Positions 25,106 to 33,934 of a DNA stretch of 64,000 bases are shown here, one piece after another. Position numbers and translations under genes: made by a program. The stretch spans positions 1-64,000 of the forward strand of contig NZ_JALQDG010000051.1 in NCBI RefSeq assembly GCF_023631325.1, read 5' to 3'. Position 1 is the first letter of the stretch; every line of letters starts with the position of its first letter. The notes beneath the pieces are model-generated. The model was given only the letters and a program-made list of their open reading frames with translations. It searched no databases and was not told the origin of the DNA. This DNA is from Caballeronia sp. INDeC2. GTDB taxonomy: Bacteria > Pseudomonadota > Gammaproteobacteria > Burkholderiales > Burkholderiaceae.

Positions 25106-27172
25106 TCAGGTGCGCCGCGCGCCGCGCAGCAGGATCAGCGTGACGAGCCACGGACCGCCGAGCAGCGTCGCGACGAGACCGGCCGGAAGTTGCTCCGGAT
25201 ACGGAATCTGCCGTCCCAGCCAGTCCGCGACGACCATCAGCAACGCGCCGAGCATCGCCGCGAGATAGAGTTGCGGCAATGGACGCCGCCCGCCCGACAG
25301 CCGCGCGAGATGTGGCGCGATCAGCCCGACGAACGACAGCGGCCCGACCACGAACGTCGCCGCCGCCGTCGATAGGGCCGCGAGCAGCAACAGGCCGAAG
25401 CGCGCGCGCCCGACCGGCACGCCGACACTCGCCGCCACCTGCGGACCGACGCCGAGCACCGCGAGCCATCGCGCAAACAGCGGCGCCACGGCGAGCGCCA
25501 GCACCGCGAGCGCGGCCATGACGCTGGCCATCGCGGGTTCGATGTAATAGGTCGAACCGATGAGCAGATCGAGCAGCACGCCCGCGCGCGGATCGCCGCT
25601 CGCCATCACCGCACCGACGACGGCCTGAAACAGCGCGCTGATCGACAGTCCGACGAGCAGCAGCCGCTCCGCCGCGAACTGCGCGCGCCGCCCGAGCCAG
25701 AGCAGCAAGCCGAGCGTGACGCAGGCGCCGGCCACGCTTCCAGCGAACAGCGCGGCCGGTTCGACGTTGCCGGCAATCAGCAGCACCGCGACGACGCCGA
25801 ACATGCCGCCCGAGCCGACGCCCAGCAGATCGGGGCTTGCCATCGGATTGGCGGTCATGCGCTGCAGCAGCGCGCCCGCCGTACCGAGCAGGCTGCCCGC
25901 CGCGAGCGCGGCCAGCAGATGCGGCACGCGCCAGAACATCAGTGCGTCGATATCGGCGAAGCGCGCGAGACGCCAGCCGTCGGGTCCGCGTGTGACGACG
26001 AACGACAGCGCGCACGCGATCAGGAGCAGCGCCGCCCACACGAACGGCATCGCGCGTATCCCGTGCAGCGCGGTGCCACGGTCGTGGGCTTCGTGCATGT
26101 CCGGCGTGGTGCGCAGGCGCGGCAGCAGCGCGACCAGCAGCGGCACACCGATCATCGACGTGACCGTGCCGGTGGGAATCAGATGTGCCGAGAACAGCTC
26201 GCCTTGCGCGACGACGCGCACGAGTTCGTCGGTCAAAAAGAGGAGCGTCGCACCTACGAGCGGCGCCCATACGAGCCGTTCGCGCAGGCGGCGCGCGCCC
26301 GCGAGCCGCGCCAGCAGCGGCGCAGCTAATCCGACAAACCCGATCACGCCGACCTGCGCCACCACACTCGCCGTGAGCGCGACCGCCACCAGGAGCGCCG
26401 CGACGCGCATCCAGCCGACCGCAACGCCGAGATTGCGCACGGTGGCATCGCCGGCATCGAAAAGTTGCAGCGGGCGATGCAAGAGCGCCGACGCCACCGC
26501 GCAGCCGCCCACGCTCGCCGCGACACGCGCGGCGGGTTGCCAGCCAGTCTGATCGAGCGCGCCGCCTCCCCAGATCTGCAATCCTTGCAGCAGATCGAAA
26601 TGCATGACGCCGATCGCGAGGCTGATCGCGCCGCAGTAAAGATTGACCACCATGCCGGCGAGAATCACGGCGAGCGACGACAGGCGTTGCAGCCACGCGA
26701 GGCCGAGCACGACGGCCATCGCCAGCGCACCGCCCGCGAGCGCGATGGTTTCGCGGCCCGCCACGAGCCACGCTGGCAGCCACACGCTGACAACGGCGAG
26801 CCCGAGGTACGCGCCAGGGAAGATGCCGAGCGTCATCGGTTCGGCAAGAGGATTGCGCAGCACTTGTTGCACGAGTACGCCCGCGAGCCCGAGCGCCGTG
26901 CCGCACAGCAGGGTCATCGCGATGCGCGGCAACACGCTCTCGTGCACCAGCACGTCGCGCATATCGGTGAGATCGGGTGAGACGAGCGCCTTCCAGAACG
27001 ATGCGCCTTCGAGCGCGCCATGCAGATGCAGCGCGGCGAGGCACACGGCGGGCAGCAGCAGGCCGGCAAAGAGCGCGAGCCGCCGGTCGCGCGGCGGCGT
27101 CGATGGGCAAGTGAGCGCGGCTCGGCTGCTACGCAAGGCCGCCTCCACCGTTGTCGATGGTGGCGCGTGCAT
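25106..27172 (-). CDS. Second FhuB-type fused siderophore permease
   Basis: A 688-residue two-half FecCD-type permease paralogous to the one at 15973-17991. The diagnostic blocks are present in both halves (GLAGVLVQQVLRNPLAEP and TAGALLQRMTANPMASPD, then GPLSFVGLIAPHLARL). The start at 27172 overlaps the binding-protein gene by 44 bp, and its ribosome site is poor, so a slightly later start is possible. No intact fhuC-type ATPase accompanies it: only a C-terminal scrap remains upstream at 28034-28180. The transporter may borrow the ATPase encoded at 17999 or be inactive. Confidence 0.9.
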   Translation of the reverse strand: MHAPPSTTVEAALRSSRAALTCPSTPPRDRRLALFAGLLLPAVCLAALHLHGALEGASFWKALVSPDLTDMRDVLVHESVLPRIAMTLLCGTALGLAGVLVQQVLRNPLAEPMTLGIFPGAYLGLAVVSVWLPAWLVAGRETIALAGGALAMAVVLGLAWLQRLSSLAVILAGMVVNLYCGAISLAIGVMHFDLLQGLQIWGGGALDQTGWQPAARVAASVGGCAVASALLHRPLQLFDAGDATVRNLGVAVGWMRVAALLVAVALTASVVAQVGVIGFVGLAAPLLARLAGARRLRERLVWAPLVGATLLFLTDELVRVVAQGELFSAHLIPTGTVTSMIGVPLLVALLPRLRTTPDMHEAHDRGTALHGIRAMPFVWAALLLIACALSFVVTRGPDGWRLARFADIDALMFWRVPHLLAALAAGSLLGTAGALLQRMTANPMASPDLLGVGSGGMFGVVAVLLIAGNVEPAALFAGSVAGACVTLGLLLWLGRRAQFAAERLLLVGLSISALFQAVVGAVMASGDPRAGVLLDLLIGSTYYIEPAMASVMAALAVLALAVAPLFARWLAVLGVGPQVAASVGVPVGRARFGLLLLAALSTAAATFVVGPLSFVGLIAPHLARLSGGRRPLPQLYLAAMLGALLMVVADWLGRQIPYPEQLPAGLVATLLGGPWLVTLILLRGARRT

Positions 27173-28037
27173 CCGCCATTGCCGTGGCGAAGCGTTGCAT
27201 CGAGATCAGGCCGCCGTACGGCGCGATCACCGGCAACAGCGCCACGCGTTTCTCGCAGACTGCGGGCAGCGCGCGCCAGAGCGGGCTCGCTGCCAGCGCC
27301 GCGCGGACGTCGGGCGCTAGCGGTTGAGTGAGCGCGAGATCGGCGTCGGCGGCAGCGAGGAGGCGAGGAAGCGGCACGACCGCGGAACCCATCGCGTTGG
27401 TCGTCCAGCGCGCGCGTGCATTCGCGGCGTTCGACATGCCGATTTTAGCGAGCACGGCGTCGAAGAGACTGCCCGCGCCGTACACGCGCAGATGCCGTTC
27501 GTCGATGACGTCTGCGACGATCACCGGCCGGCCGCGCGGCACGCGCTCCGCGACATCGCTCAATACGCGCGCGGTGGAAGCGAGAAGGGCGTCGGCCTGG
27601 GCTCGGGCGTCGCAGGCGTCGGCCATCGTGCGCGTTTCGGCGCAGAGGCTGGCGTAGGGATGCGCGCCGGTCATATACGCGCCAAGCGTGAGCGTCGGCG
27701 CGATGCGCTGTAGCGGCCTGAGCAGCGCCGCATGCGCAGGCGTGACGATCAGCAGGTCCGGCGCGAGCGCAAGCAGCGCGTCGAAATTGGGCTGATACAG
27801 CAGGCCGATATCCGCGACATTCGAGGGCAGCGGCGGCAGCGCGACCGTGTTCGTGTACCACGCGGGCAGCGGAATGCCGACCGGCGCGCGCCCGAGCGCG
27901 AGCAGCGTCTCGGTCAGCTCCCAGTTCAATACGACGATGCGGTGCGGCGCGGGTTTGGCGGTGGCGCTCGCGGCACGCGAGAACGCGAACAGTGCGGCGG
28001 CGCCTCGAAGCAGCGTGCGTCTGCGTGGCGATCTCAT
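27129..28037 (-). CDS. Second FhuD-type iron-siderophore binding protein
   Basis: A 302-residue protein starting at ATG 28037 with a twin-arginine-like leader (RRRTLLRGAAALFAF) and a small-residue cleavage region (ASATA). The body follows the FhuD pattern: an early VVLNWELTETLLALG strand-helix and a central LAPDLLIVTPAH segment. Its start overlaps the stop of the fhuC remnant in an ATGA arrangement, preserving the ancestral fhuC-fhuD-fhuB order even though fhuC itself is deleted. It feeds the permease at 25106-27172. Confidence 0.89.
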   Translation of the reverse strand: MRSPRRRTLLRGAAALFAFSRAASATAKPAPHRIVVLNWELTETLLALGRAPVGIPLPAWYTNTVALPPLPSNVADIGLLYQPNFDALLALAPDLLIVTPAHAALLRPLQRIAPTLTLGAYMTGAHPYASLCAETRTMADACDARAQADALLASTARVLSDVAERVPRGRPVIVADVIDERHLRVYGAGSLFDAVLAKIGMSNAANARARWTTNAMGSAVVPLPRLLAAADADLALTQPLAPDVRAALAASPLWRALPAVCEKRVALLPVIAPYGGLISMQRFATAMADARATIDNGGGGLA

Positions 28038-28180
28038 GACGGAAAACCCATGCGACGACCGGTGGCGGCATCGGTCGTGACTGACATCGGCACGCCATAG
28101 ATGGCTGCGAGCCGCGCCGAATCGACGATATCCGCTGTGTCCCTGCGCATCAGCAGCCGCCCTTCGCACAGCGCGACGAG
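28034..28180 (-). pseudogene. Remnant of a FhuC-type ATPase (C-terminal 48 codons)
   Basis: Reading the minus strand gives LVALCEGRLLMRR, then AAIYGVPMS, ending at a TGA that overlaps the start of the binding-protein gene. This aligns residue for residue with the C-terminal end of the intact FhuC-type ATPase at 17999-18814 (LIALKGGRLL, EAIYGIPMG). Walker A, signature and Walker B are all missing. It abuts the exporter fragment directly, so one deletion removed the rest of both genes. Confidence 0.85.
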
Positions 28181-28710
28181 CCCAGGCAACCCGCGATCAC
28201 CGCGCCCTGCATGGCGATCGACGGCAGGCTTTTAACGTACACGACGATGGTGTAGAGATACTGCGTCAGCGCGTTGAGGGCGCGCGAGGCGCTGCATCGT
28301 TCGAAATCCCGGTACGACGCGCCCGCGATACGGCCGATCGTCTGCAAGCGCAGACGCGCTTTTGCGTGCTGTCCGAGGTACGTAGACTGCATTTGCGAAA
28401 CCGCACACGTGACAAGCACCACGAGGCCCAGTGCGGCGAAGCGCAGGTCGAGCGTAAGCAGATCGTCGCCGCTTGCGCGCAGCGCGTGGTTGATCAGAGC
28501 GACGAGCGCCGCGTTCGCCGTGCCGCTAACCATGCTGCTCGCCAGCGCGACGGGCAGCAGGCCGCGCGATCTGGGGCGCGACGCGGCTCGCAGCGACACG
28601 AAGCGCAGACCGTCGGTGAAGCCAGGTGTAGCAGGGGGGTGCCCGCTCAGACCTTGAGAGGAGCGATTCCGTTGAGACAGAGGCAATGTGAGAATACGAA
28701 TCGTTAACAT
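28181..28710 (-). pseudogene. Truncated PvdE/SyrD-type exporter (N-terminal membrane part)
   Basis: The translated fragment shares VALINHAL, IGRIAGASYRDFE and PSIAMQGAVIAGCL with the exporter at 13383 (VALINQAL, IRRIGAASFQHLE, PNLAMQGAVIAGCL). Homology stops precisely after GAVIAGCL, at about residue 140 of the family, and the sequence switches to the end of a fhuC gene. No ATPase domain remains. The first in-frame ATG (28710) overlaps a Fur-like box, so the original start may have been further downstream. Confidence 0.85.
28690..28708. promoter_or_regulatory. Candidate Fur box at the head of the second uptake cluster
   Basis: Thirteen of 19 bases match the Fur consensus, including the AATC core and both outer GA..TAAC ends. 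It lies at the divergent point between the minus-strand uptake genes and the plus-strand AraC gene. It is the best Fur-like match I found, and iron repression of the second cluster is the natural inference. Confidence 0.5.
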
Positions 28711-28797
28711 TTCGACCGATGTTTCGGTGCAAGCCCTTGAGTGGGCACAAGTCTAGCGGTTCGCTGAAACAGCAGGCCGACACCGGATATCGAATTT

Positions 28798-28826
28798 TTG
28801 ACAAAACGTTGTCAATTCGCGATATT
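28798..28826 (+). promoter_or_regulatory. Probable sigma-70 promoter of the AraC gene
   Basis: A perfect -35 TTGACA (28798-28803) is followed, after 17 bp, by GATATT (28821-28826). The -35 is part of an inverted repeat, TTGAC and GTCAA around AAAACGTT, a plausible operator for autoregulation. The ATG of the AraC gene lies 26 bp beyond the -10. Confidence 0.6.
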
Positions 28827-28851
28827 GCGTCCATCCGACTTTTTCCTGGCT

Positions 28852-29649
28852 ATGAAAGATTTCCTACTCAAACGCTATCCGATGGAGCGCGTTCCGATGT
28901 CGCGAGACGTGATCGCAAATCTCTTCGACTATCGCCACGGCGAACGTGTGACGTGGCATCAACACAAGCATGGACAACTGGTATTTGCGGTGCAGGGGGT
29001 CGTGCGCGTGCTCACACCCGCGCGCACTTGGACATTGCCGCCGTCACGTGCCGTGTGGCTGCCGTCCGATGTCGATCACGAACTGCACGCGGTCGGCGAA
29101 ATGCAACTGTGCAGCGTGTATTTCGAACCCCGTGTATTTCCCTGGTCATGGCATCAACCGGCCGTGATCGCCGTGTCGCCGTTGATGAGGGAGTTGGCTA
29201 TTGCGCTTGGCGGCGCAGGCGAGCGATACGCCGAGGGGAGCCGCGCTGCGCTCTGCGCGCCGCTATTGCTGAAAGTCTTGAAAGAAACGCCCGCTCTCGC
29301 CGAGCCGGGTGTGCCATTACCGCGAGACGCACGGCTGCTGCAGATATGCGAGCACATGATGAACGATCCGGCGAGCGAACTGACGCTTGATTTCTGGGGC
29401 GAGCAGTTCGAGACCAGCGGCCGGACATTGGCGCGCTATCTGAACGCTGAGACGGGACTGACGTTTGGCGCGTGGCGCCAGCAAATACGCGTTGCGGAGG
29501 CAATCACGCTGCTTACACTAGGACAACCAGTGACGCAGGTGTCAAAGAAGCTCGGTTATCGCAGCGCCAGTGCCTTCATCGTCATGTTTCGCCAGGCTAC
29601 GGGAGAAGCGCCACAGCGTTATCTGGCGTCGCGCTCGTCGGCCAGTTGA
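28852..29649 (+). CDS. AraC-family transcriptional regulator
   Basis: About 265 residues from ATG 28852 (MKDFLLKR). The N-terminal half is a cupin-like sensor domain (WHQHKHGQLVF, then WLPSDVDHEL). The C-terminal half has two helix-turn-helix units, with LTLDFWGEQFETSGRTLARY first and VTQVSKKLGYRSASAFIVMF second, the latter being the AraC signature. A longer reading from TTG 28798 would begin inside the promoter. It is divergent from the second siderophore-uptake set and may sense its ligand, but AraC proteins of this cupin type also control unrelated efflux or metabolic genes. Confidence 0.9.
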   Translation: MKDFLLKRYPMERVPMSRDVIANLFDYRHGERVTWHQHKHGQLVFAVQGVVRVLTPARTWTLPPSRAVWLPSDVDHELHAVGEMQLCSVYFEPRVFPWSWHQPAVIAVSPLMRELAIALGGAGERYAEGSRAALCAPLLLKVLKETPALAEPGVPLPRDARLLQICEHMMNDPASELTLDFWGEQFETSGRTLARYLNAETGLTFGAWRQQIRVAEAITLLTLGQPVTQVSKKLGYRSASAFIVMFRQATGEAPQRYLASRSSAS

Positions 29650-29901
29650 ACACATCCTTAAATGAGACGCGAGTACTACCTCGCGTGTAGGTCGTTACTA
29701 TTCTTTACGGATCGTCCCGATAAGCCCGTGCGAAGGAACTAGCGGAAGAGCCACTTTCGTCACTTGCGGCGCTGGCTAGGTTCCTCCGAACCGGCCGTTC
29801 GCGACAGCCGCTATGGTCGACCGCGGCGGCGAGGCAACGGGCGCTGTGTACGATCCCAGGTCAACCCTCTGTACGCGCTAAAGGCGCAGTGCGACAGGTC
29901 C

Positions 29902-30528
29902 TTAACTTTTCAGATATCCAGTCACGAGGCGAGTCGCCTCCTCGATGAGCGCCTCCATCATTTCGTCCGAAAGCATCTTGGAATAGTGCAGCACTGCGTT
30001 GTGCGTCAACGCCTCAATGGCCGTCACGCATACAAATGATGCGAGCCTCAGGTCGTCGATACGCAGTTCGTCGCGGTGCTTCTCCAGATAAGTGATGAAC
30101 AGGGTGAAGTTCTCACGATTGAACGTCTCCAGTTTCTCGAGCTTGCCCACGCGCGGAATCTGCTCCGCGAGCACGCGATGCAGTTTGGGATCGACACGGT
30201 GAGCCTTAACCGCAACTGCGACGAGTTTGTGCACCGCTTTGTCGACCGATTCGGTCAAAACCCCCGCCAATTCGCCCCGAACCATCTGCATGATCTCCTG
30301 CTGGTGGCGTTCGATGACGGCGGCAACGAGTGCCTCCTTGCTGGGGAAATATTGGTAGAGCGAACCAACGCTCACTCCCGCCACTGCTGCGATGCGGTTG
30401 GTACTTGCCTTGTCGAAGCCTTCCTTGACGAGAATGCGAGCAGTCGCTTCAACCAGAGCGGCAACCGTCGCGCGCGATCGCTGCTGGGTGGCGACTTTCC
30501 TGGGTTTTGTGAGCGGTCTGCGTGCCAT
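29902..30528 (-). CDS. TetR-family transcriptional repressor
   Basis: A 208-residue TetR-type regulator. The N-terminal helix-turn-helix is clear (ATARILVKEGFDKASTNRIA, AGVSVGSLYQYFPSKEAL), followed by an all-helical ligand/dimer domain. ATG 30528 gives the usual basic N-terminus (MARRPLTKPRK); an upstream in-frame extension to 30672 crosses the likely promoter. It is divergent from the DinB-family gene at 30652 with 123 bp between the starts, so that enzyme is the probable target. The 29650-29901 stretch after it holds no gene that I can see. Confidence 0.92.
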   Translation of the reverse strand: MARRPLTKPRKVATQQRSRATVAALVEATARILVKEGFDKASTNRIAAVAGVSVGSLYQYFPSKEALVAAVIERHQQEIMQMVRGELAGVLTESVDKAVHKLVAVAVKAHRVDPKLHRVLAEQIPRVGKLEKLETFNRENFTLFITYLEKHRDELRIDDLRLASFVCVTAIEALTHNAVLHYSKMLSDEMMEALIEEATRLVTGYLKS

Positions 30529-30651
30529 TCTTCCACGCCGCCAATGCGAGTATAAAAAGCGAATGATAGCTCGTACATTACCCAACATGGAAATGCAGGG
30601 CAGAACCTTGCGCAACGGGCGCGACGCGCAAAACTCTTGGGAAATCACGAC

Positions 30652-31155
30652 ATGCACGACACCTTGCAACATCTGTTTCGATACAAGGCCTGGGCGAATG
30701 ACGAGCTACTCACTACGCTGGCCACGCTTGGGGCTTGGCGTCGACTCACCCTTACCCGACTTGCCATCAAGGCTTTGAGCCACAGCTATGTCGTCGACCG
30801 GATCTTCGCCGCACATATGCAGCGAAAGTCTCATTCCTATACGTCGTCCAACCTGAACGAGTTGCCAACGCTGGACGATCTGGCTGCAGACATCAGGACG
30901 TCCGATCAGGAATACATCAATTACGTGTCCTGGCTCGATCGCGACGCCCTAGTCGAACGGATCGATTTCGTATTCACCGATGGTGCACCGGGCTGCATGT
31001 CCCGCGAGGAAATGCTCATGCACGTCGTCAACCACGGAACCGGCCACCGCGGCCAGATCAGCGCCCTTATGCTGCTCAACGCCGTTTCACCGGCGAGAGA
31101 CGGCTTCACGACCTATTTGCATAAAGCGGAGGCGTCGATGAGAGGGCGAAGCTGA
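30652..31155 (+). CDS. DinB-family putative metalloenzyme
   Basis: A 167-residue four-helix DinB-fold protein. Histidines suited to metal binding occur in LSHSYVVDRIF near residue 43 and in the C-terminal HVVNHGTGHRGQ block, the usual DinB position. DinB-superfamily members include thiol-dependent S-transferases and proteins of unknown function. ATG 30652 is preferred over an earlier TTG at 30637. It is expressed divergently from a TetR repressor, which suggests inducible detoxification or stress response. Confidence 0.85.
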   Translation: MHDTLQHLFRYKAWANDELLTTLATLGAWRRLTLTRLAIKALSHSYVVDRIFAAHMQRKSHSYTSSNLNELPTLDDLAADIRTSDQEYINYVSWLDRDALVERIDFVFTDGAPGCMSREEMLMHVVNHGTGHRGQISALMLLNAVSPARDGFTTYLHKAEASMRGRS

Positions 31156-31470
31156 CGCGCGAATGAACACCCAGTCGCGGCGATTCCGTGACTCGGCGAA
31201 TCTGATGTTATGGCTTCGCGGGCGTACCCCTACCGTCGGCATGGATACGTCGGCGAATCAGTTTCCTACCGCTCACATCAGAGGATTGGCTGGCAGGTTG
31301 ATTTAGCCTCAACGCGTCCGGGTGGATGTGGTGCCCAAATAAGCTGTTGTCAGGACATCCGTTGCCGAGCCTGAAAGCTGTCATGTATCTACGGCCGCAA
31401 CGGGTCCGAAGCCAGTCCGACACTAGCGTCCATGCGCCTTCCGTTTGCAGGCTCCAGGAAAGCATGTTGG
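31156..31470. other. Intergenic region without a recognised gene
   Basis: About 315 bp between convergent genes. The frames here are short and resemble no family that I recognise. No strong hairpin followed by a T-run was found. Confidence 0.6.
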
Positions 31471-32422
31471 TTACGTCATCAGCACGGTGCGCGCACGGCC
31501 TTCAGCGTTTGCCAATTGCGAAGCGATGTCGGCAAGCGGCGCGGTGTGCGTCGCGATCTGCAAACGCGCGGGTATGGCTGCGTGCAACACCTCTTTCACG
31601 CTCTGCAATAGCCGTGTGAGCGGCACGCTGCCGATGCCGCTGCCCATCAGCGTGATCGCTGATGCGCGCAAGGCGGCGCCCGGCAATTCGAGTGCGTCGC
31701 CCCCGATCGAGCCGATTTGCACGAAGCGAAGCGGATATGCATCGGGCAGCGCCCTCGCCGCGCCAACGAGCAAGGCGCGCGCGCTCCTGCCACATAGATA
31801 GTCGAGCACCACGTCAACCCCTCCGCGGAAATGCGCTTCGAACGCGTCGCTCAACGCGCGTTCGTCCTGCTCGAGCGAGATTACGCTGTCGGCACCAAGT
31901 GCCTTCAGCGCGTCGAGCGTCGGTCGATGTCTACCGGTCGCGATCACCTTCGCTGCGCCAAGATGCTTTGCGATCTGCACGGCGAGACTGCCCGACGCAC
32001 CGGTCGCGCCGTTGATCAACACCGTCTCGCCAGCGATAAAGCGAGCGCGCTCTTTGAGCGCCGCCCACGATGACATCCCCGGAATCGCAAGCGCGGCGGC
32101 CGTGCGGTGCCAGCGCCTCGGGCAGCGCCACGCAGTGCGCGTCAGGGACGAGCGTGCGCTCGGCGAGGCCGCCGAACGGTGCGGTCGGCGCGAAAAAATA
32201 GACGGGCGAGCCGTCCTTCCGCCGTCCGACTCCATCCACACCCGCCACAAATGGAAACCCGCCCGAGGACGAATAGTGCGTGCCGGAGGCGCGCGCACGG
32301 GTGACGTGACTCAACGCCGAAGCGTTGACGTCGATTAACGTATGGCCTGCGTACGGGGCAGGTTCGTCGAATGACGCATATACCGGGGTAGCGCCCTTGC
32401 GCGTCACGATTGCGGCTTTCAT
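31471..32422 (-). pseudogene. Zinc-type alcohol dehydrogenase/quinone oxidoreductase, frameshifted
   Basis: The N-terminal GroES-like part starts at ATG 32422 (MKAAIVTRKGATPVYASF) and runs to about CVALPEALAPH. The Rossmann part continues in another frame with AALAIPGMSSWAALKERA and the nucleotide motif GATGASGSLAVQIAKHLGA. The two frames meet around 32095-32108, so one base is missing or extra there. Either half alone is incomplete, so the gene is inactive unless this is a sequencing error. Intact relatives are NADPH-dependent quinone or enone reductases. It overlaps the 90-residue upstream gene by 4 bp (ATGA), so they form an operon facing away from an AraC regulator. Confidence 0.85.
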
Positions 32423-32691
32423 GCGCGCACCTCGTTGGCCGGGTGTTGGTCGATCAACGCGCGCAGCGCCGGATCGCGGACGTCGAACACGTCGAAAAGC
32501 CCGAGCGCGCGCAGCGCCGGCACCGCCTCGACGATATCGGACGCGGCGTTTGCGCGCGCCGCATCGTCGGCGCCTTGGTCGGTCCACACGCGTGCGTTGA
32601 CGAGGAAAGCACCGACGGTTCCTTTGCGAACGGTCACACCGTTGAAATCGCCCGCATTGAGGTGGTCGGGTAGTAGCTGGTCGGCCCGCAT
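32419..32691 (-). CDS. Small conserved-looking protein, function unknown
   Basis: Ninety residues with mixed charge and no membrane segment or signal peptide. It includes GAFLVNARVWTDQG and the repeated Ala-rich AANAASDIVEAVPALRALG-like region. I do not recognise the family. Translation is coupled to the frameshifted oxidoreductase (ATGA overlap at 32419-32422), and it is divergent from the AraC gene at 32792, so all three probably belong to one inducible unit. Confidence 0.7.
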   Translation of the reverse strand: MRADQLLPDHLNAGDFNGVTVRKGTVGAFLVNARVWTDQGADDAARANAASDIVEAVPALRALGLFDVFDVRDPALRALIDQHPANEVRA

Positions 32692-32791
32692 CGGCGTTCT
32701 CCATGGATTGGGATGCCATCAGTCTAGGCGTGCAGTATCGGCGCGACTCCGGTATAAGTGACATTCGATACCGTTTTCTGGCCACGCTGCG

Positions 32792-33640
32792 ATGCCCGAT
32801 CCGATCCAAGCGCCATCAACGACCCAGCCCCTGATCCGCCCCGACCTCGTGCTATCGCCCGAAGGTCCGTTTCTCGCGGGGGCTGAGCTTAGGCAGAGCG
32901 AGCCCCGCGAAACGTCGATGCATCACCATCCGCGCGGCCAGTTGATGGGTGCGTTGAGCGGGCTGGTTTCGGTGGCTGTGGAGCGTGAGCAGTGGGTTGT
33001 GCCGGCGATTCACGCGATCTGGATTCCACCGCATTGCGCGCATGCCGTGCGCTCCCACGGACCGTTCTCCGGATGGAGCGTATTCATCGAGGAGGTGCGC
33101 TGTGCGGATTTGCCAGCGGTGCCACGAGCGATCCGCACGACGGCGCTGTTGCGCGAGGCCGTGCATCGCGCGGCGAGCTGGCCGGGCGCGACGCTCGACG
33201 TGCAACAGACACGCATTGCCGAAGTCATCGTCGATGAAGTGGCTGCCGCGCCCGCTGAGCTATTGCGCCTGCCGAGCCCTCACGATGCGCGGCTCGCGCG
33301 CGTCACCGACGCGCTCGCGTGCAATCTGTCCGACGCGCGGCGTCTGGAGGAGTGGGCTGCATGGGCGGGCCTGTCGGCGCGGACGATGAGCCGCCGTTTC
33401 ATCGCGGAGACGGGAATGAGTTTCGCGCAATGGCGTCAGCAGGCAAGACTCTTACGCGCGCTAGAACTGGTCGCGGATGGCGTTAGCGTGACGGCCATTG
33501 CATTCGAGCTTGGTTACGACAACGTCAGCGCGTTCATCGATATGTTTAGGCGAGCGACTGGGCACACGCCGGGACGCTACAAGGCCGACAAAGCAGCGAC
33601 TCGACCGGCGCTGCTCCTTCGAGGAGGCGCGCGACGTTGA
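32792..33640 (+). CDS. AraC-family transcriptional regulator
   Basis: A 282-residue regulator with an N-terminal cupin domain (SMHHHPRGQLMGALSG, WIPPHCAHAVR) and a C-terminal double helix-turn-helix ending in VSVTAIAFELGYDNVSAFID and FRRATGHTPGRYK. It is divergent from the small protein/oxidoreductase pair with about 100 bp between the starts, so it probably activates them and perhaps itself. The start ATG at 32792 gives a full-length family member. Confidence 0.92.
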   Translation: MPDPIQAPSTTQPLIRPDLVLSPEGPFLAGAELRQSEPRETSMHHHPRGQLMGALSGLVSVAVEREQWVVPAIHAIWIPPHCAHAVRSHGPFSGWSVFIEEVRCADLPAVPRAIRTTALLREAVHRAASWPGATLDVQQTRIAEVIVDEVAAAPAELLRLPSPHDARLARVTDALACNLSDARRLEEWAAWAGLSARTMSRRFIAETGMSFAQWRQQARLLRALELVADGVSVTAIAFELGYDNVSAFIDMFRRATGHTPGRYKADKAATRPALLLRGGARR

Positions 33641-33934
33641 ATAGTGCAAGGAATGGTCGCCGGACCGGTCGCCGCGAGAGCTGCTTGCATTCACTTGTTG
33701 CTGCGATTTCGCCCGAATCGCAGAGGTTGTTTCCGAGGCGACGCCGTTCGAACAGCGGGGTCCGGCCGGGCTGACCCGATGGCTTAAGGCGGAGGTCGGC
33801 CCAGACCGTGTCAAAACGCACAGCCACTCGAATTGACGAAACGCCGTATCGGTGCAACTCACAATCTTTCGTTGCGCATGCCGAATTTGAAGTCGCGGGC
33901 GAAGTTATCGCCGAGTGTTCAACTCCTGCGGGCA
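33641..33934. other. Intergenic region, possibly with a decayed LysR-type remnant
   Basis: No intact gene. A short plus-strand stretch around 33727-33826 can be read as VVSEATPFEQR followed by LTRWLKAEVGPDRV. This vaguely recalls the effector domain of LysR regulators, but it stops after a few dozen codons. I give it little weight. Confidence 0.25.

Noticed and set aside
30529..30651. AATG...CATT arms as the TetR operator
   Set aside because: Only 4-bp arms match around a 10-bp centre, too weak to report as a site.
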